Shown here piece after piece: positions 17,588 to 26,811 of a stretch of DNA of 64,000 nucleotides. The notes beneath the pieces are model-generated. The model saw nothing but the letters and a program-made list of their open reading frames with translations. It ran no database searches and was not told the DNA's origin. The DNA lies in NCBI GenBank assembly GCA_964632505.1, contig CAZWCE010000008.1, positions 124,001-188,000 of the forward strand, given 5' to 3'. Made by a program: the position numbers and the translations under genes. Numbering within the stretch: position 1 is the first letter of the stretch; each line of letters begins with the position of its first letter. This DNA comes from CAZWCE01 sp964632505 (GTDB taxonomy: Bacteria > Planctomycetota > Planctomycetia > Pirellulales > Thermoguttaceae).

Positions 17588-18880
17588 ATGAAACAGACAC
17601 GCAGCCAGGAAATTTTTCAGCAAGCCCAGACACTCATGCCGGGTGGGGTGAACAGTCCGGCCCGAGCGTTTGGTGCGGTCGGGGGCGATCCCGTGGTGAT
17701 CGACCGGGCCGACGGGGCTTATCTCTTCGACGTCGACGGGAACCGGTACATCGACTACGTGGGCTCCTGGGGACCGATGATTCTGGGGCACCGCCATCCG
17801 GCGGTCCTCGCGGCGCTGGAGGAGGCGCTCGCGAAAGGGACCAGTTTCGGGACGCCGACGGTGGCGGAGAATCGGCTGGCGGAGATGGTCGTCGAGGCGG
17901 TGCCTTCGATCGAGAAAGTCCGACTGGTCAATTCCGGCACGGAGGCGACGATGAGCGCCGTCCGCCTGGCCCGGGGCTACTCCGGCAGAGACAAAATCGT
18001 CAAGTTCTCGGGGAATTATCACGGGCACAGCGACAGCATGCTCGTCGCTGCCGGAAGCGCGGGCGCGACCCTCGGCGTGCCCAACTCGCCGGGGGTGACC
18101 GCCGCGACCGCCGCCGACACGATCACCCTCCCCTACAACGACGAAACCGCGTTGGTCGGTGCTTTCCAGGAGCACGGCGATGCGATCGCCTGCGTGATCG
18201 TCGAGCCGGTCGCCGGGAACATGGGGTGCATCGTCGCCAGTGGCGGATTTCGCACGACGCTCCGGGAGATGACCCGAAAACACGGCGCCCTGCTCATTTT
18301 CGATGAAGTGATGTCCGGTTTTCGCGTCGCCTATGGCGGGGCGCAAGCGCTGTTCGGCATTGAGCCGGATTTGACGACGCTCGGGAAGGTGATCGGCGGG
18401 GGCCTTCCTGTGGGTGCCTACGGCGGGAAAGCGGAGATCATGGATCGGATCATGCCGGCCGGGCCGATCAGCCAAGCGGGAACGCTCAGCGGCAATCCTC
18501 TGGCGACCGCGGCGGGCATCGCGACACTCACCGTTTTGCGCGACGAAAATCCCTACGAAGCGCTGGAGCAGAAATCGACGCGGCTGGCGGTGGGGCTGGA
18601 AGAGGCGGCGAAGGCTCGCGGCATCCCCTGCTCGATCGGCTGGTGCGGCGCCATGCTCACCCTCTTCTTCAACGAGCAAAAGGTCGTCGATTGGGAGACC
18701 GCTTCGCAGTGCGACACCGACCGATTCGCCCGCTATTTCCACGCCATGCTCGAGCGGGGCGTTTACCTGCCGTGCAGCCAGTACGAAGCCCTCTTTCTTT
18801 CGACCGCCCATTCCGACGAGGATCTCCAGGCGACGCTTGACGCGGCGGCGGAGGTGTTCGACGCGATCGCGTCGGCGTGA
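17588..18880 (+). CDS. hemL: Glutamate-1-semialdehyde 2,1-aminomutase
   Basis: A 430-residue PLP enzyme that converts glutamate-1-semialdehyde to 5-aminolevulinate in the C5 route to haem. Family marks are the N-terminal LMPGGVNSPARAF, NSGTEATMSAVRLARG, the FSGNYHGHSDSML loop, IFDEVMSGFRV, and the PLP lysine in TTLGKVIGGGLPVGAYGG (about residue 267). Its length is normal. The ATG at 17588 follows an AGAGAG-like ribosome site. It is the only haem gene in the window and is followed 30 bases later by the convergent thpR. Confidence 0.96.
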   Translation: MKQTRSQEIFQQAQTLMPGGVNSPARAFGAVGGDPVVIDRADGAYLFDVDGNRYIDYVGSWGPMILGHRHPAVLAALEEALAKGTSFGTPTVAENRLAEMVVEAVPSIEKVRLVNSGTEATMSAVRLARGYSGRDKIVKFSGNYHGHSDSMLVAAGSAGATLGVPNSPGVTAATAADTITLPYNDETALVGAFQEHGDAIACVIVEPVAGNMGCIVASGGFRTTLREMTRKHGALLIFDEVMSGFRVAYGGAQALFGIEPDLTTLGKVIGGGLPVGAYGGKAEIMDRIMPAGPISQAGTLSGNPLATAAGIATLTVLRDENPYEALEQKSTRLAVGLEEAAKARGIPCSIGWCGAMLTLFFNEQKVVDWETASQCDTDRFARYFHAMLERGVYLPCSQYEALFLSTAHSDEDLQATLDAAAEVFDAIASA

Positions 18881-18910
18881 GCCGGTGATGGCGTGCCCGC
18901 TGCGAGGAAG

Positions 18911-19489
18911 TTATTTCCCTTGAAGGGACATCGTGGCGAGTTTGGTGTAGATGGGCCCGCTCCGGGTCAGTTCGCTGGAGAAGAGAACGATCTTTTCGAC
19001 CCGGGTGCTGCCCAATTCGGCATCGGCGTGTTTCTCGAGCAGGTTGGAAACGACGGCGGTGGGGCGATTGCCGCGCCGGGCCCGGCCGATCGTCAGATGA
19101 GGCTTGAAACGGCGTCGCTCCGCCGGAATTCCCCGCTCGACCATCGCCTCTTCGATTCCTTCGGCGAGATGGGTGACCGCCTCGGAACCGGTGGTGGTTC
19201 CGACCCAGAGCGTCCGGGGGGCGCGGAGATTCGGGAAAGCGCCGCATCCCCGCCAAGTAAGCGTGAAGGGAGCGGTGGCGGCGGTGATGGTTTCGATGTC
19301 GCCGGCGAATTGATGGGTTTCGATCGAAGGAACCTCGCCGAGAAACTTCAAGGTCATGTGCATGTTGTCCGGCTCGACCCACTTCACGTGATCGACCTTC
19401 GCGCGAAACCGGTCGACCAGTTTCCCCAGGTTCTCCCGGACTTCCGTTTCGATTTCCAGTGCGACGAACGCCCGGATCTTCTCTTTCAT
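18911..19489 (-). CDS. thpR: RNA 2',3'-cyclic phosphodiesterase (2'-5' RNA ligase family)
   Basis: A 192-residue 2H phosphoesterase. Two His-x-Thr motifs are present, HMTLKFLGE near residue 43 and HLTIGRARR near 128, as required for the LigT/ThpR active site. Family members hydrolyse 2',3'-cyclic phosphate RNA ends. The ATG at 19489 has a very strong GGGAGGAG ribosome site, so the much longer open frame extending to 20515 is not the gene. It lies downstream of the PfkB kinase on the same strand, with an 86-base gap, and may be co-transcribed. Confidence 0.92.
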   Translation of the reverse strand: MKEKIRAFVALEIETEVRENLGKLVDRFRAKVDHVKWVEPDNMHMTLKFLGEVPSIETHQFAGDIETITAATAPFTLTWRGCGAFPNLRAPRTLWVGTTTGSEAVTHLAEGIEEAMVERGIPAERRRFKPHLTIGRARRGNRPTAVVSNLLEKHADAELGSTRVEKIVLFSSELTRSGPIYTKLATMSLQGK

Positions 19490-19575
19490 GACGAACTCCT
19501 CCCTGCCAAGGCGTCGCGGCCTTTGAAACCTCGAAGTTTCCCGTGATTGCAGTCGGGCCGTGTGGTCACAGGCTG

Positions 19576-20478
19576 TTAGAAGCAGACCATTCCCTGGAAC
19601 TCTTGGAATCGCCGGTCGATCTCTTCGCGGGTGATCTGCTGCAATCGTTCCAGGGAGAACCCTTCGACGTCGTATCCGGCGACAAGCGTTCCGTAGGCGA
19701 GTGCCCGCTTGATGGCGGCGTCGTCGGCCGACCCGTGCGCGGCGAGATAGCCCATCATCGCGCCGATGAAGCAGTCGCCCGCCCCGGTCGGATCGATGAG
19801 ATTTTCCGTTGGGAAAGCGGGCATGAGGTACATCACATGCTGGCCGAGGAACATGCAGCCGAACTCTCCCCGTTTGATCACGACGAATCGGGGTCCCATG
19901 TCGAGGATCTTCTTGGCGGCGGTGAGCATGTTGCCTTCGTCGGTGAGCAGCTCCGCCTCGCTGTCGTTCAGGACGAGCCCGTCGATCTTCTGCATGAGCG
20001 TTTCGAGGCGCTCGCGATCGGTGGTGATCCAGAGGTCCATCGTGTCGGCCACGACCAGGTCGGCGCCGGGACATTGCTCGAGGACCTTCAGTTGCGTCTC
20101 GGTGGCCCCGTTGGCCAATAGCACGAATTGGGCCCGCCGATAGGCCTCGGGAAGCTTCGGATCGAACCCTTCCAGCACGTTCAATTGGACATCGAGGGTA
20201 TCGCGGGTGTTCATGTTCTCGTGATATTTTCCGGTCCAGCGGAACGTCTTGCCGCCGGCTTCGACCTCGAGCCCTTCGGTGCCGATGTTCCGCTCGGCGA
20301 GCATGCGCGTATGCTCTTCTGGCCAGTCTTCGCCGACCACGCCGACCAGTTGCACGGGGCAGAAGAAGCTCGCCGCGTAAGCGGCGTAGACCGCCGAACC
20401 GCCGAGCACGTTTTCTCGTGTATCGGCCGGAGTCTCGACCGTATCCAATGCCACCGATCCCACTACCAGAAGCGACAT
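19576..20478 (-). CDS. PfkB-family carbohydrate/nucleoside kinase
   Basis: A 300-residue ribokinase-fold enzyme. The N-terminal VVGSVALDTVETP and the LGGSAVYAAYAASFF glycine turn match PfkB signature 1. The C-terminal DPTGAGDCFIGAMMGYLA holds the anion hole and catalytic aspartate. The substrate is not clear; this variant with VLGGSAVYAA is common among uncharacterised sugar kinases. The ATG at 20478 has AAGGAA before it, while the open frame to 20538 adds 20 unlikely residues. It sits between gltX and thpR on the same strand, with gaps of 79 and 86 bases. Confidence 0.9.
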   Translation of the reverse strand: MSLLVVGSVALDTVETPADTRENVLGGSAVYAAYAASFFCPVQLVGVVGEDWPEEHTRMLAERNIGTEGLEVEAGGKTFRWTGKYHENMNTRDTLDVQLNVLEGFDPKLPEAYRRAQFVLLANGATETQLKVLEQCPGADLVVADTMDLWITTDRERLETLMQKIDGLVLNDSEAELLTDEGNMLTAAKKILDMGPRFVVIKRGEFGCMFLGQHVMYLMPAFPTENLIDPTGAGDCFIGAMMGYLAAHGSADDAAIKRALAYGTLVAGYDVEGFSLERLQQITREEIDRRFQEFQGMVCF

Positions 20479-20557
20479 GTTCGGGTTCCTTTCGTTCGAG
20501 AATCTCCCCCGCCATCGGATGGAGAGGGAGGATGTCAAAAAAAGCCGATCGTATTGA

Positions 20558-22126
20558 TTAGTTCAGTATTTCGAGGGTATGATCGATCCGGGCGAGTACC
20601 TGGTCGCGTCCGAGGATTTCGAGCGTCTCGAACATGCCCAACCCGACCGGTTTTCCGGTCGTGGCGACGCGAACGGCGTGGATAATCTGCCCGGCCTTGA
20701 TTTGCTTCTCTTCGAGAAACGTCTTCATGTGTTCTTCGAGCGGCCCTGCCTCGAACGGTTCGACGTCGGCGAGCGCATCGCGATATTCCTTCAAGAGGCC
20801 GGGCGCTTCCTCCGGTTTGCGGAGCCGTTTCTCCAACGCCTTTTCGTCGTACCGGAGCCGGTCGTCGGGGAGAAAGAAGTCCTGGTAATCGAGAATATCG
20901 CCGGCGACCTTCAGCCGATCGCCCGCGAAGGTGATCAGTTGCCCGATGCGCTTCTCTTCCAGTGGACTCGGTTGCGGATCGACGCATCGTGCCCGCTGGA
21001 GGTACGGCAGCACCAGCGCGTATTTCTCCTCGAGCGATCGCTCGTTCATGTGGCGTAGCTGGAAGGTTTGCAACTTCTGGGGATCGAAGGAGGCGGACGC
21101 TTTGTTGATGCGTTCGAGCGAGAAGGCGTCGATGAGCTCCCGGAGGTGAAAGAACTCCGTTTTGTCGTCGAGCGACCATCCGAGCAGGGCCAGATAATTG
21201 ACCAGTGCTTCGGGGAGATAGCCGACCTCGCGGTAGAAATCGACGATGACCGGATTGAACTGTTCGGTGTCGACTTCGAGCCCCAGACGCTCGGCGATCT
21301 GCTGTCCATGATCCAAGAGCGCCTTGAAATCTTTATTCTTGAGGTACTTCTTGAGCTTCCGTTTACTCAGCTTGACTTTGCTTCCCGGCTCGGCGACCAC
21401 CGGCAGATGGGCGTACTGCGGCAAGGGATAACCGAGCGACTTCGCGATGAAGACCTGACGCGGCGTATTCGAGAGATGTTCCTCGGCGCGGATGACGTGC
21501 GAAATTTCGAACTGGCGGTCGTCGACCACGCTGGCCAGGTGGTAGAGGCAGGAGCCGTCGGCCCGTTGGATCACATGGTCCTGCTCTTGGCTCCAGTCGA
21601 AGGTGACTTCGCCGCGGACCAGATCGACCCATTCCAGCGATCCCTCGCGAGGCATTTTCAATCGGACGACCGCCGAGCGGCCTTCGTCTTCGAATCGCTT
21701 GCGCTGCTCGGGGGTTTCGGCCATCCACTTCCGGCTGTAGACGAACGATCGCTTCTCGTTCCGGGCCGCCTCGCGCTCCGCTTGGATCTCCTCCGGTCGG
21801 GCATAGTCGTAGTAGGCGGCTCCCTTCTCGATCAGTGCTTCGGCCGCCTTCTGATAAGCTTCGGTCCGCTGCGACTGATAGTAAGGAGCGAACGGCCCGT
21901 CGACACCGGGGCCTTCGTCCCAATCGATTCCCAGCCACTTGAGGCCGTTCAAGATCGGCGCGAGGGCCTCCTCCACGTTCCGCTGTTGGTCGGTATCGTC
22001 GATGCGGAGGATGAACTTTCCGCCGTGTCGCCGGGCGAACAGCCAGCAGAACAGCGCGGTTCGGACACCGCCGATATGAAGGTAACCCGTCGGGCTGGGG
22101 GCGAATCGAGTACGGACTTCGGTCAT
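20558..22126 (-). CDS. gltX: Glutamate-tRNA ligase
   Basis: A 522-residue class I aminoacyl-tRNA synthetase. The N-terminus has RFAPSPTGYLHIGGVRTALF, with the HIGH motif as HIGG. DDTDQQRN follows, and the KMSKS loop appears as VKLSKRKL near residue 253. The C-terminal anticodon-binding helical domain is complete. It charges tRNA-Glu, which also feeds the C5 haem route through the nearby hemL. Length is slightly above average (470-500). A TATAAT promoter lies about 70 bases upstream. Confidence 0.96.
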   Translation of the reverse strand: MTEVRTRFAPSPTGYLHIGGVRTALFCWLFARRHGGKFILRIDDTDQQRNVEEALAPILNGLKWLGIDWDEGPGVDGPFAPYYQSQRTEAYQKAAEALIEKGAAYYDYARPEEIQAEREAARNEKRSFVYSRKWMAETPEQRKRFEDEGRSAVVRLKMPREGSLEWVDLVRGEVTFDWSQEQDHVIQRADGSCLYHLASVVDDRQFEISHVIRAEEHLSNTPRQVFIAKSLGYPLPQYAHLPVVAEPGSKVKLSKRKLKKYLKNKDFKALLDHGQQIAERLGLEVDTEQFNPVIVDFYREVGYLPEALVNYLALLGWSLDDKTEFFHLRELIDAFSLERINKASASFDPQKLQTFQLRHMNERSLEEKYALVLPYLQRARCVDPQPSPLEEKRIGQLITFAGDRLKVAGDILDYQDFFLPDDRLRYDEKALEKRLRKPEEAPGLLKEYRDALADVEPFEAGPLEEHMKTFLEEKQIKAGQIIHAVRVATTGKPVGLGMFETLEILGRDQVLARIDHTLEILN

Positions 22127-22202
22127 GAGTTTTCTTTCTATGCAATGCTACCGGAACTGAATGGGCCGGTCCTAGGCGACGGGGGATGATACGGAACCGA
22201 TT

Positions 22203-22232
22203 ATTATAGAGGAAATGGTCGAGGGCGCGAAA
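22203..22232 (-). promoter_or_regulatory. Possible promoter of gltX
   Basis: On the minus strand, a perfect TATAAT is preceded by a poor TTCGCG at 18 bases. The predicted start is near 22196, giving a leader of about 70 bases. Confidence 0.4.
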
Positions 22233-22384
22233 GGGGGCGGCCGGGTGCACTTGGCGGGCTTTTCGGCCTCACTCACGCGACGGCAGGTTGCGAGAGATCT
22301 TTTTTCGCCGTCAGCGCGTTCCATAATCGATCGCCGGCGAAGAGAGCGGAGATCGTCCTTTCCACTTGCGGAGAAGCGCGTGGG

Positions 22385-23359
22385 TCAGTAGAGATCGGAA
22401 CGATTCTCGCGCATGCGGGTTCGGATGCGTCGCTTCATGGCGTTGTGCGACGAGGAGCTCATCTTCCGTGTGCCGGGCCAAGCCTCTTTCCGGGAACCGA
22501 CCGACATCGCCCGACGGGGACGTTTGCGGGGGCGTCGCGTGCGGGGACGTCGGCGGGGCGGCGGATATTCCGGCTCCTCGTAATCGTAGGAGGCGTAAGG
22601 GTTGTATCTTCGTTGCGGTTTCGAGAAAGAAGGCCAACGAAGATTTCTCCAGAGATTGGCGTACCAGAGACTGAAAATGCCGGGATCGTTGATGATCAGA
22701 TGCCGTGCGTAGAGTCCGAAAGCGAGCAGGAGGAAGACGTTGCCGAGCATTTCGGCCCCTTCCTCGATCATGACGGTTCGGGCATGCGACTGCCCGGTGA
22801 TCAGGCCGACCTCGGCGCCGACGGCGACCAGGTAGCAGAGACCGGTGACGAAGAAGGCGTTGCACGATGGGAGGTAATGGCGCATCTCGACCAAAAGTCG
22901 GGAGCCGACCATCCCCAGCAGCAAGGTGTAGACGGCGATCCACCAGATGGCCCCCTCGCGGTAGATGGTGGTTCCCGAGAGCCAGATCATCGCATCGCGA
23001 AATCCTTCATGGAGGCTGGCGGTTTCATCCATGCTCATCAAAAAGCAGCAACCGGCGGCCCAGAGCCAGATGTCGCCGAAGCGGTGGTAATCGTCTTCCT
23101 CGCGGTTGATCGAGTAGATCATGGCGGCGATCAGGCCGGCGACGATCCATAGAATCCCGGAGAACCAGCCGCCCAAGCTCCCTTCGTTGTCCAGGTCGAG
23201 CGCAGCGATCCGCGCATGCCCCATGGTATTCGCCCACTCGGGCATCATGAAATAACCTAGTTCCAAAAGCGCGATGAGACCGAGTCCCGCGGCGAAAAAG
23301 AGCCAGTAGAATCCCAGTCGTTTCGGGATCAGGTCGGTCAGGAGCATGTCGTCGTCCAT
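22385..23359 (-). CDS. Polytopic membrane protein of unknown function
   Basis: A 324-residue protein with about six membrane helices between residues 12 and 235 (for example FYWLFFAAGLGLIALLEL, WFSGILWIVAGLIAAMIYS, IWWIAVYTLLLGMVGSRLL). It ends in an 80-residue tail rich in Arg, Pro and Tyr that should be cytoplasmic. A conserved-looking SMDETASLHEG motif sits in a loop, where Asp, Glu and His could bind metal. The ATG at 23359 has a GAAGAGGT ribosome site, so the upstream ATG at 23410 is rejected. The family was not recognised; it looks planctomycete-specific. Confidence 0.75.
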   Translation of the reverse strand: MDDDMLLTDLIPKRLGFYWLFFAAGLGLIALLELGYFMMPEWANTMGHARIAALDLDNEGSLGGWFSGILWIVAGLIAAMIYSINREEDDYHRFGDIWLWAAGCCFLMSMDETASLHEGFRDAMIWLSGTTIYREGAIWWIAVYTLLLGMVGSRLLVEMRHYLPSCNAFFVTGLCYLVAVGAEVGLITGQSHARTVMIEEGAEMLGNVFLLLAFGLYARHLIINDPGIFSLWYANLWRNLRWPSFSKPQRRYNPYASYDYEEPEYPPPRRRPRTRRPRKRPRRAMSVGSRKEAWPGTRKMSSSSHNAMKRRIRTRMRENRSDLY

Positions 23360-23757
23360 CGGTACCTCTTCGACCAGGGGCGCGGGGGGATTGCTTGCGG
23401 GAGAGGGCACGACCCTTTCGCCGCGGGAAAAAGGGATTCCCTCAATTCTTTCCCTCGACAGATTCCCGGCATGAAGATGAACGAAACCTTTTCGAAGAGT
23501 GATGTACCCGATAGACGGATTGCTCGGGCTGCGAAAAATAAGCGGCGTGGGATGGAGCTTCGACGCCGATCATTTCGTGAAAAAGGCGGTGGAAAAGTCC
23601 GGGAGGGGACATCAAGACGGAAAGAAACGCGATCGTCTTATTATGGAATGGGCTGTCGAAAGCATCGGGCCATCGCGCAAAGGGCCCCTCGGCCGGGGAG
23701 TCCGGTTCCCCGACCCATGCATGCAAACGCCCGGCAAAACAATGGAGGTCGACTTGA
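23360..23757. other. Intergenic region, no supported gene
   Basis: A 398-base stretch between two minus-strand genes. The open frames inside (for example 23442-23726) carry no motif and no good ribosome site. It should hold the promoter of the membrane-protein gene, but no clear element was found. Confidence 0.45.
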
Positions 23758-26589
23758 TCAGTCGTACATATCGTCTTCGTACTCGTCGTATCCGGAACCG
23801 TCGCGACCTTGCGGAGCGCTCGGATCGGCGGAGAGACGGGACTGCAGCGTCTGGAACGCCCGTTCGTGGCGTTGGGCGGCGCGGATCCGTCTCTGGAAAC
23901 GTTCTCCGGTTTCCCGGTAATCGCTCCGGTATTCGGAGAGGATTTCCTCGCGCTGCTTTTCGGTCAACAAGGGAGGCAGCACCTGTTCGGCCTGCTTCAC
24001 GACCGGCTCGATATGCGATTGCCGGGGCATTCTGAGCATCTCGGTCGCGGCGCGCTCGGCGGACCGGACGCTGTTGATATCTTCGATCACTCGCGACTTT
24101 TCCGAGAGCATGCGTTCGCCGAACGTGTAGACGGCGATCATCCAGTGATAGGGGGCGTTGCCGGGATCCACATTGGGGGGAGGGAGTTCCCGGGTCCGGG
24201 TGGTCTCCCGATCACTGCCGCTACCGCCGTAGTATCCTTCGTCTTCGTACTCGTCGTACTCTTCCTCGTACATGTATTCTTCGTCCGAGGAGCCGAGGTA
24301 GGAGGAACCTTCGCTACCCCGGGAGGAAGAGGAGGATTCTCCGGCCATGCGCCCGATGATTTGCCGTCCCGCATCAAGACAGGCGATGAGGATCTCCTTT
24401 TCGTTGGCGGAGACGGCGTCGGCTTCGCGATTCGGATCGGAGTACTTGTACAGAATGCCACCCAGCGGCGTGAGTGAATTCCAGGTGCCGATTTCCCGGA
24501 GGATTTCGGCGCAAATCTGTTCCAGTTCGGGATTGTTCGCCTGGAGTCCTTTCAGGACGGTCGGCTCGACCGGATAGCCCATCGTGATGAGCAGCTTCTT
24601 GGCGTTTTCCTGTTCGGCGGGGTCGAGCAGTTTTTTGGCGATCGCCGGAGCGACGCGATTGTCGCCGATGCGGCCGAGCAACTGCATCGCGGCTTGGCGA
24701 ATCGGCGCCTTGGGATCTTCCGCCAACATGGCGACCGCCGGAGCGACGTCGGCATCGCCGATCTCCCAGAGCACCTTGAGGGCCAATCCCCGCGTCGGGG
24801 CGCTGGCCGCCTGGAGCAACTGCGCCACGGCCATTTGGCCCGGGGTCCCGATCTCTTCGAAATAATCGAGCATCACCTCTTCGCCGAGGGGATGGGTCTC
24901 CAGAAGCAAGATGTGCGCCCGGGGATCTTCCCGATAGGCTTTCTCCAGGACCAGACAATCGAAGACTCTCAGGGCCTCTTCATTTTCGAAGGGAATGATT
25001 CCGAGCAGCTGCGACGTTCGGGGGAGGTGGTCCTCGCGACCGGCGAACAGGGAGTAGGCTTCCGCGGCGGCCAGTTGAATCTCCTTGTCCTGATGGTACA
25101 AAAACGGCTTGATGCCATCGCGGATCACCGCGCGGACGTTGTCCTCCAGTTCCAGATCGACCGGCGCATAAGGGTCGTCCTTTTTGATCGTGCTGATCAT
25201 CCCCCCCGTCGATTCGGCATCCCCGGGGATCGTCTCGTCGGCCAGACCCTCCAGATCGAGGTTCAGGCCGCTTTTCTTGCCGCCGCGGGCGCTGGAAGAT
25301 CCTCGGTCGCCGTACTCATCTTCTTCGTCGTAGTAATCGTATCCTTCGTCGTACATGTCCTCTTCGTAATAGTCGTCCTCGTATTCGGAGGAGGATCGTT
25401 CGCGTCTTTCCCGGGGGAGTTTCGCCCGGGCGCTCTTGGCCAGGTCGCCGAGCGTCTTGGTGAGATTCTCCGTCTCCGGCTCTTTCTCGAAGAGCACGGT
25501 CAGCGCTTCGTCGCAGACGGTCGCCAGATCGCGAGCCGAACCGCCGCCACTGCCGTAATCACTGTCGGGATAGTAGTCGTCCCCCGGGGGCTCGTATCCT
25601 TCGTCCATGCCGTATTCATCTTCGTGCAAATCTTCTTCCTCGGACCGAGAATCCTTTTTCTTATCTCCTTTCGATTGGGCGTCAAGGATCTGCTTCGCCC
25701 GCTCGGTGGCGGGGACGTAGGCGACCAGGAGCGTTTCGTTGGAGAGATTTCGTTGCGTGGCCGCGCGGCGCATGTTTCGCGAGAGGTACGCGGCCGCGCA
25801 TTGCGAGGAGGCCGACTTCAACGCGGCGGCATGTTGTTGCCGGAGCTGATCGCGCCGCCCTTGCTCGACCGCGGCCATCATGCGGGAAAGCGACTCCTCC
25901 AGCATCGTGGTCCGCAACTGCCCCCGGATGATTTGCGTGATCGCGACGTTGGTAAGATTCGACAGATCTTCATCGATGCTCATTACCTGTTGCTGCAGGC
26001 TTTGCAGCTCTTGTTGGAGCATGTCGCACACGGCGGCGACCGCTTCGGCGTCGGGCTTGTCCGAGACACGCTGCCGCAAGGTTTCGATGAACGATTTCAG
26101 GGAGGGAAAACGGACCAACGCCTCGGCGAGGTACGCATCGAGGGCGGCCGCTGCGGCGGTTCCGCCTCCGGCGTTCTCGGTTTGCTCTGGATCGGCGTTC
26201 CGTTCACCTTGGTTTTGCGGGTCCGATTCCGGTTCTTCGGGCGTTTCCGGCTCCGGCTCGGGCTCGGGCTCCGGCTCCTCCGGTTCGGACGAAGCGGAGG
26301 CTTCTTCCTCCGAGGTGGCGTCGTCGGCGGAGTCCTCCGCCTTTTCTTCTTCCTGATCGTTGCGTTCGGGAACCTCCAGTGGCTCCGGGCTCGGAAGACC
26401 CTGGGGAACCTTCTTTCCCCCGCAGCCGAGAACGAAAATGCCGAGAAGCAAAAGGGTCGGGAAGAACGCCCATCGGGAAACGGATCCTAGAAGAAAAAGG
26501 GGAGGACACGCGGTGTTCTTCCGGTGAACGTTTTCCCGTGGAGTGAGGGGGGGGGAGATCCGATTCGATATGTTTCGCAATTCCGCCAT
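23758..26589 (-). CDS. Large HEAT-repeat lipoprotein with acidic tyrosine-rich linkers
   Basis: A 943-residue predicted lipoprotein. The signal segment FFPTLLLLGIFVLGC ends in a lipobox with Cys at residue 56. A Glu/Pro repeat stretch follows (about 75-125), then a coiled-coil-like helical region (about 145-290). The HEAT-like repeat region lies at about 466-683 (for example VAPAVAMLAEDPKAPIRQAA and MQLLGRIGDNRVAPAIAKKL). Four linkers are very rich in Asp, Glu, Tyr, Ser and Gly: about 310-345, 398-431, 751-804 and the C-terminus at 928-943. It should sit on the outer face of a membrane. The ATG at 26589 has GCAGGAG before it. Its function is unknown; a scaffold for protein or metal binding is inference. 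Confidence 0.8.
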   Translation of the reverse strand: MAELRNISNRISPPLTPRENVHRKNTACPPLFLLGSVSRWAFFPTLLLLGIFVLGCGGKKVPQGLPSPEPLEVPERNDQEEEKAEDSADDATSEEEASASSEPEEPEPEPEPEPETPEEPESDPQNQGERNADPEQTENAGGGTAAAAALDAYLAEALVRFPSLKSFIETLRQRVSDKPDAEAVAAVCDMLQQELQSLQQQVMSIDEDLSNLTNVAITQIIRGQLRTTMLEESLSRMMAAVEQGRRDQLRQQHAAALKSASSQCAAAYLSRNMRRAATQRNLSNETLLVAYVPATERAKQILDAQSKGDKKKDSRSEEEDLHEDEYGMDEGYEPPGDDYYPDSDYGSGGGSARDLATVCDEALTVLFEKEPETENLTKTLGDLAKSARAKLPRERRERSSSEYEDDYYEEDMYDEGYDYYDEEDEYGDRGSSSARGGKKSGLNLDLEGLADETIPGDAESTGGMISTIKKDDPYAPVDLELEDNVRAVIRDGIKPFLYHQDKEIQLAAAEAYSLFAGREDHLPRTSQLLGIIPFENEEALRVFDCLVLEKAYREDPRAHILLLETHPLGEEVMLDYFEEIGTPGQMAVAQLLQAASAPTRGLALKVLWEIGDADVAPAVAMLAEDPKAPIRQAAMQLLGRIGDNRVAPAIAKKLLDPAEQENAKKLLITMGYPVEPTVLKGLQANNPELEQICAEILREIGTWNSLTPLGGILYKYSDPNREADAVSANEKEILIACLDAGRQIIGRMAGESSSSSRGSEGSSYLGSSDEEYMYEEEYDEYEDEGYYGGSGSDRETTRTRELPPPNVDPGNAPYHWMIAVYTFGERMLSEKSRVIEDINSVRSAERAATEMLRMPRQSHIEPVVKQAEQVLPPLLTEKQREEILSEYRSDYRETGERFQRRIRAAQRHERAFQTLQSRLSADPSAPQGRDGSGYDEYEDDMYD
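26245..26290. repeat. Short hexanucleotide repeat encoding Glu-Pro repeats
   Basis: Repeats of a GGCTCC/GGCTCG-type unit encode alternating Glu and Pro in the lipoprotein. Such repeats can change in copy number by slippage. Confidence 0.6.
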
Positions 26590-26714
26590 AAGGGATGCAC
26601 TCCTGCTTTGCCAGGGGGAGGAAAATGGACCGTCGAAAAAGCCCCTCGGTTGCGATTGGGCCAAAAAGGGTGAAACGTCGCATCAGGGATGGAACCAAGG
26701 AGGGATACACTATA

Positions 26715-26743
26715 TTATCATGTGCAGGGCCTCCCTTTTTCAA
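26715..26743 (-). promoter_or_regulatory. Predicted promoter of the HEAT-repeat lipoprotein gene
   Basis: On the minus strand, TTGAAA is followed after 17 bases by GATAAT. The start would be near 26708, with a leader of about 120 bases. The glycosyltransferase gene diverges from the other side. Confidence 0.52.
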
Positions 26744-26811
26744 GCGGGTTTCGCGACTTTTCCTCTTGAAACTCCGGGAAAATTTCGTCGTAAACGGGAA
26801 AGTAATCCGAG

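Noticed and set aside
15517..18306. A 929-codon plus-strand open frame spanning mraY, the HAD gene and hemL
   Set aside because: It lies in the wrong frame across well-supported genes, and its composition (Arg, Gly, Asp rich) is that of a shadow frame in high-GC DNA.
24694..26490. A 598-codon plus-strand frame opposite the HEAT lipoprotein
   Set aside because: Its composition mirrors the low-complexity antisense strand and it has no ribosome site.
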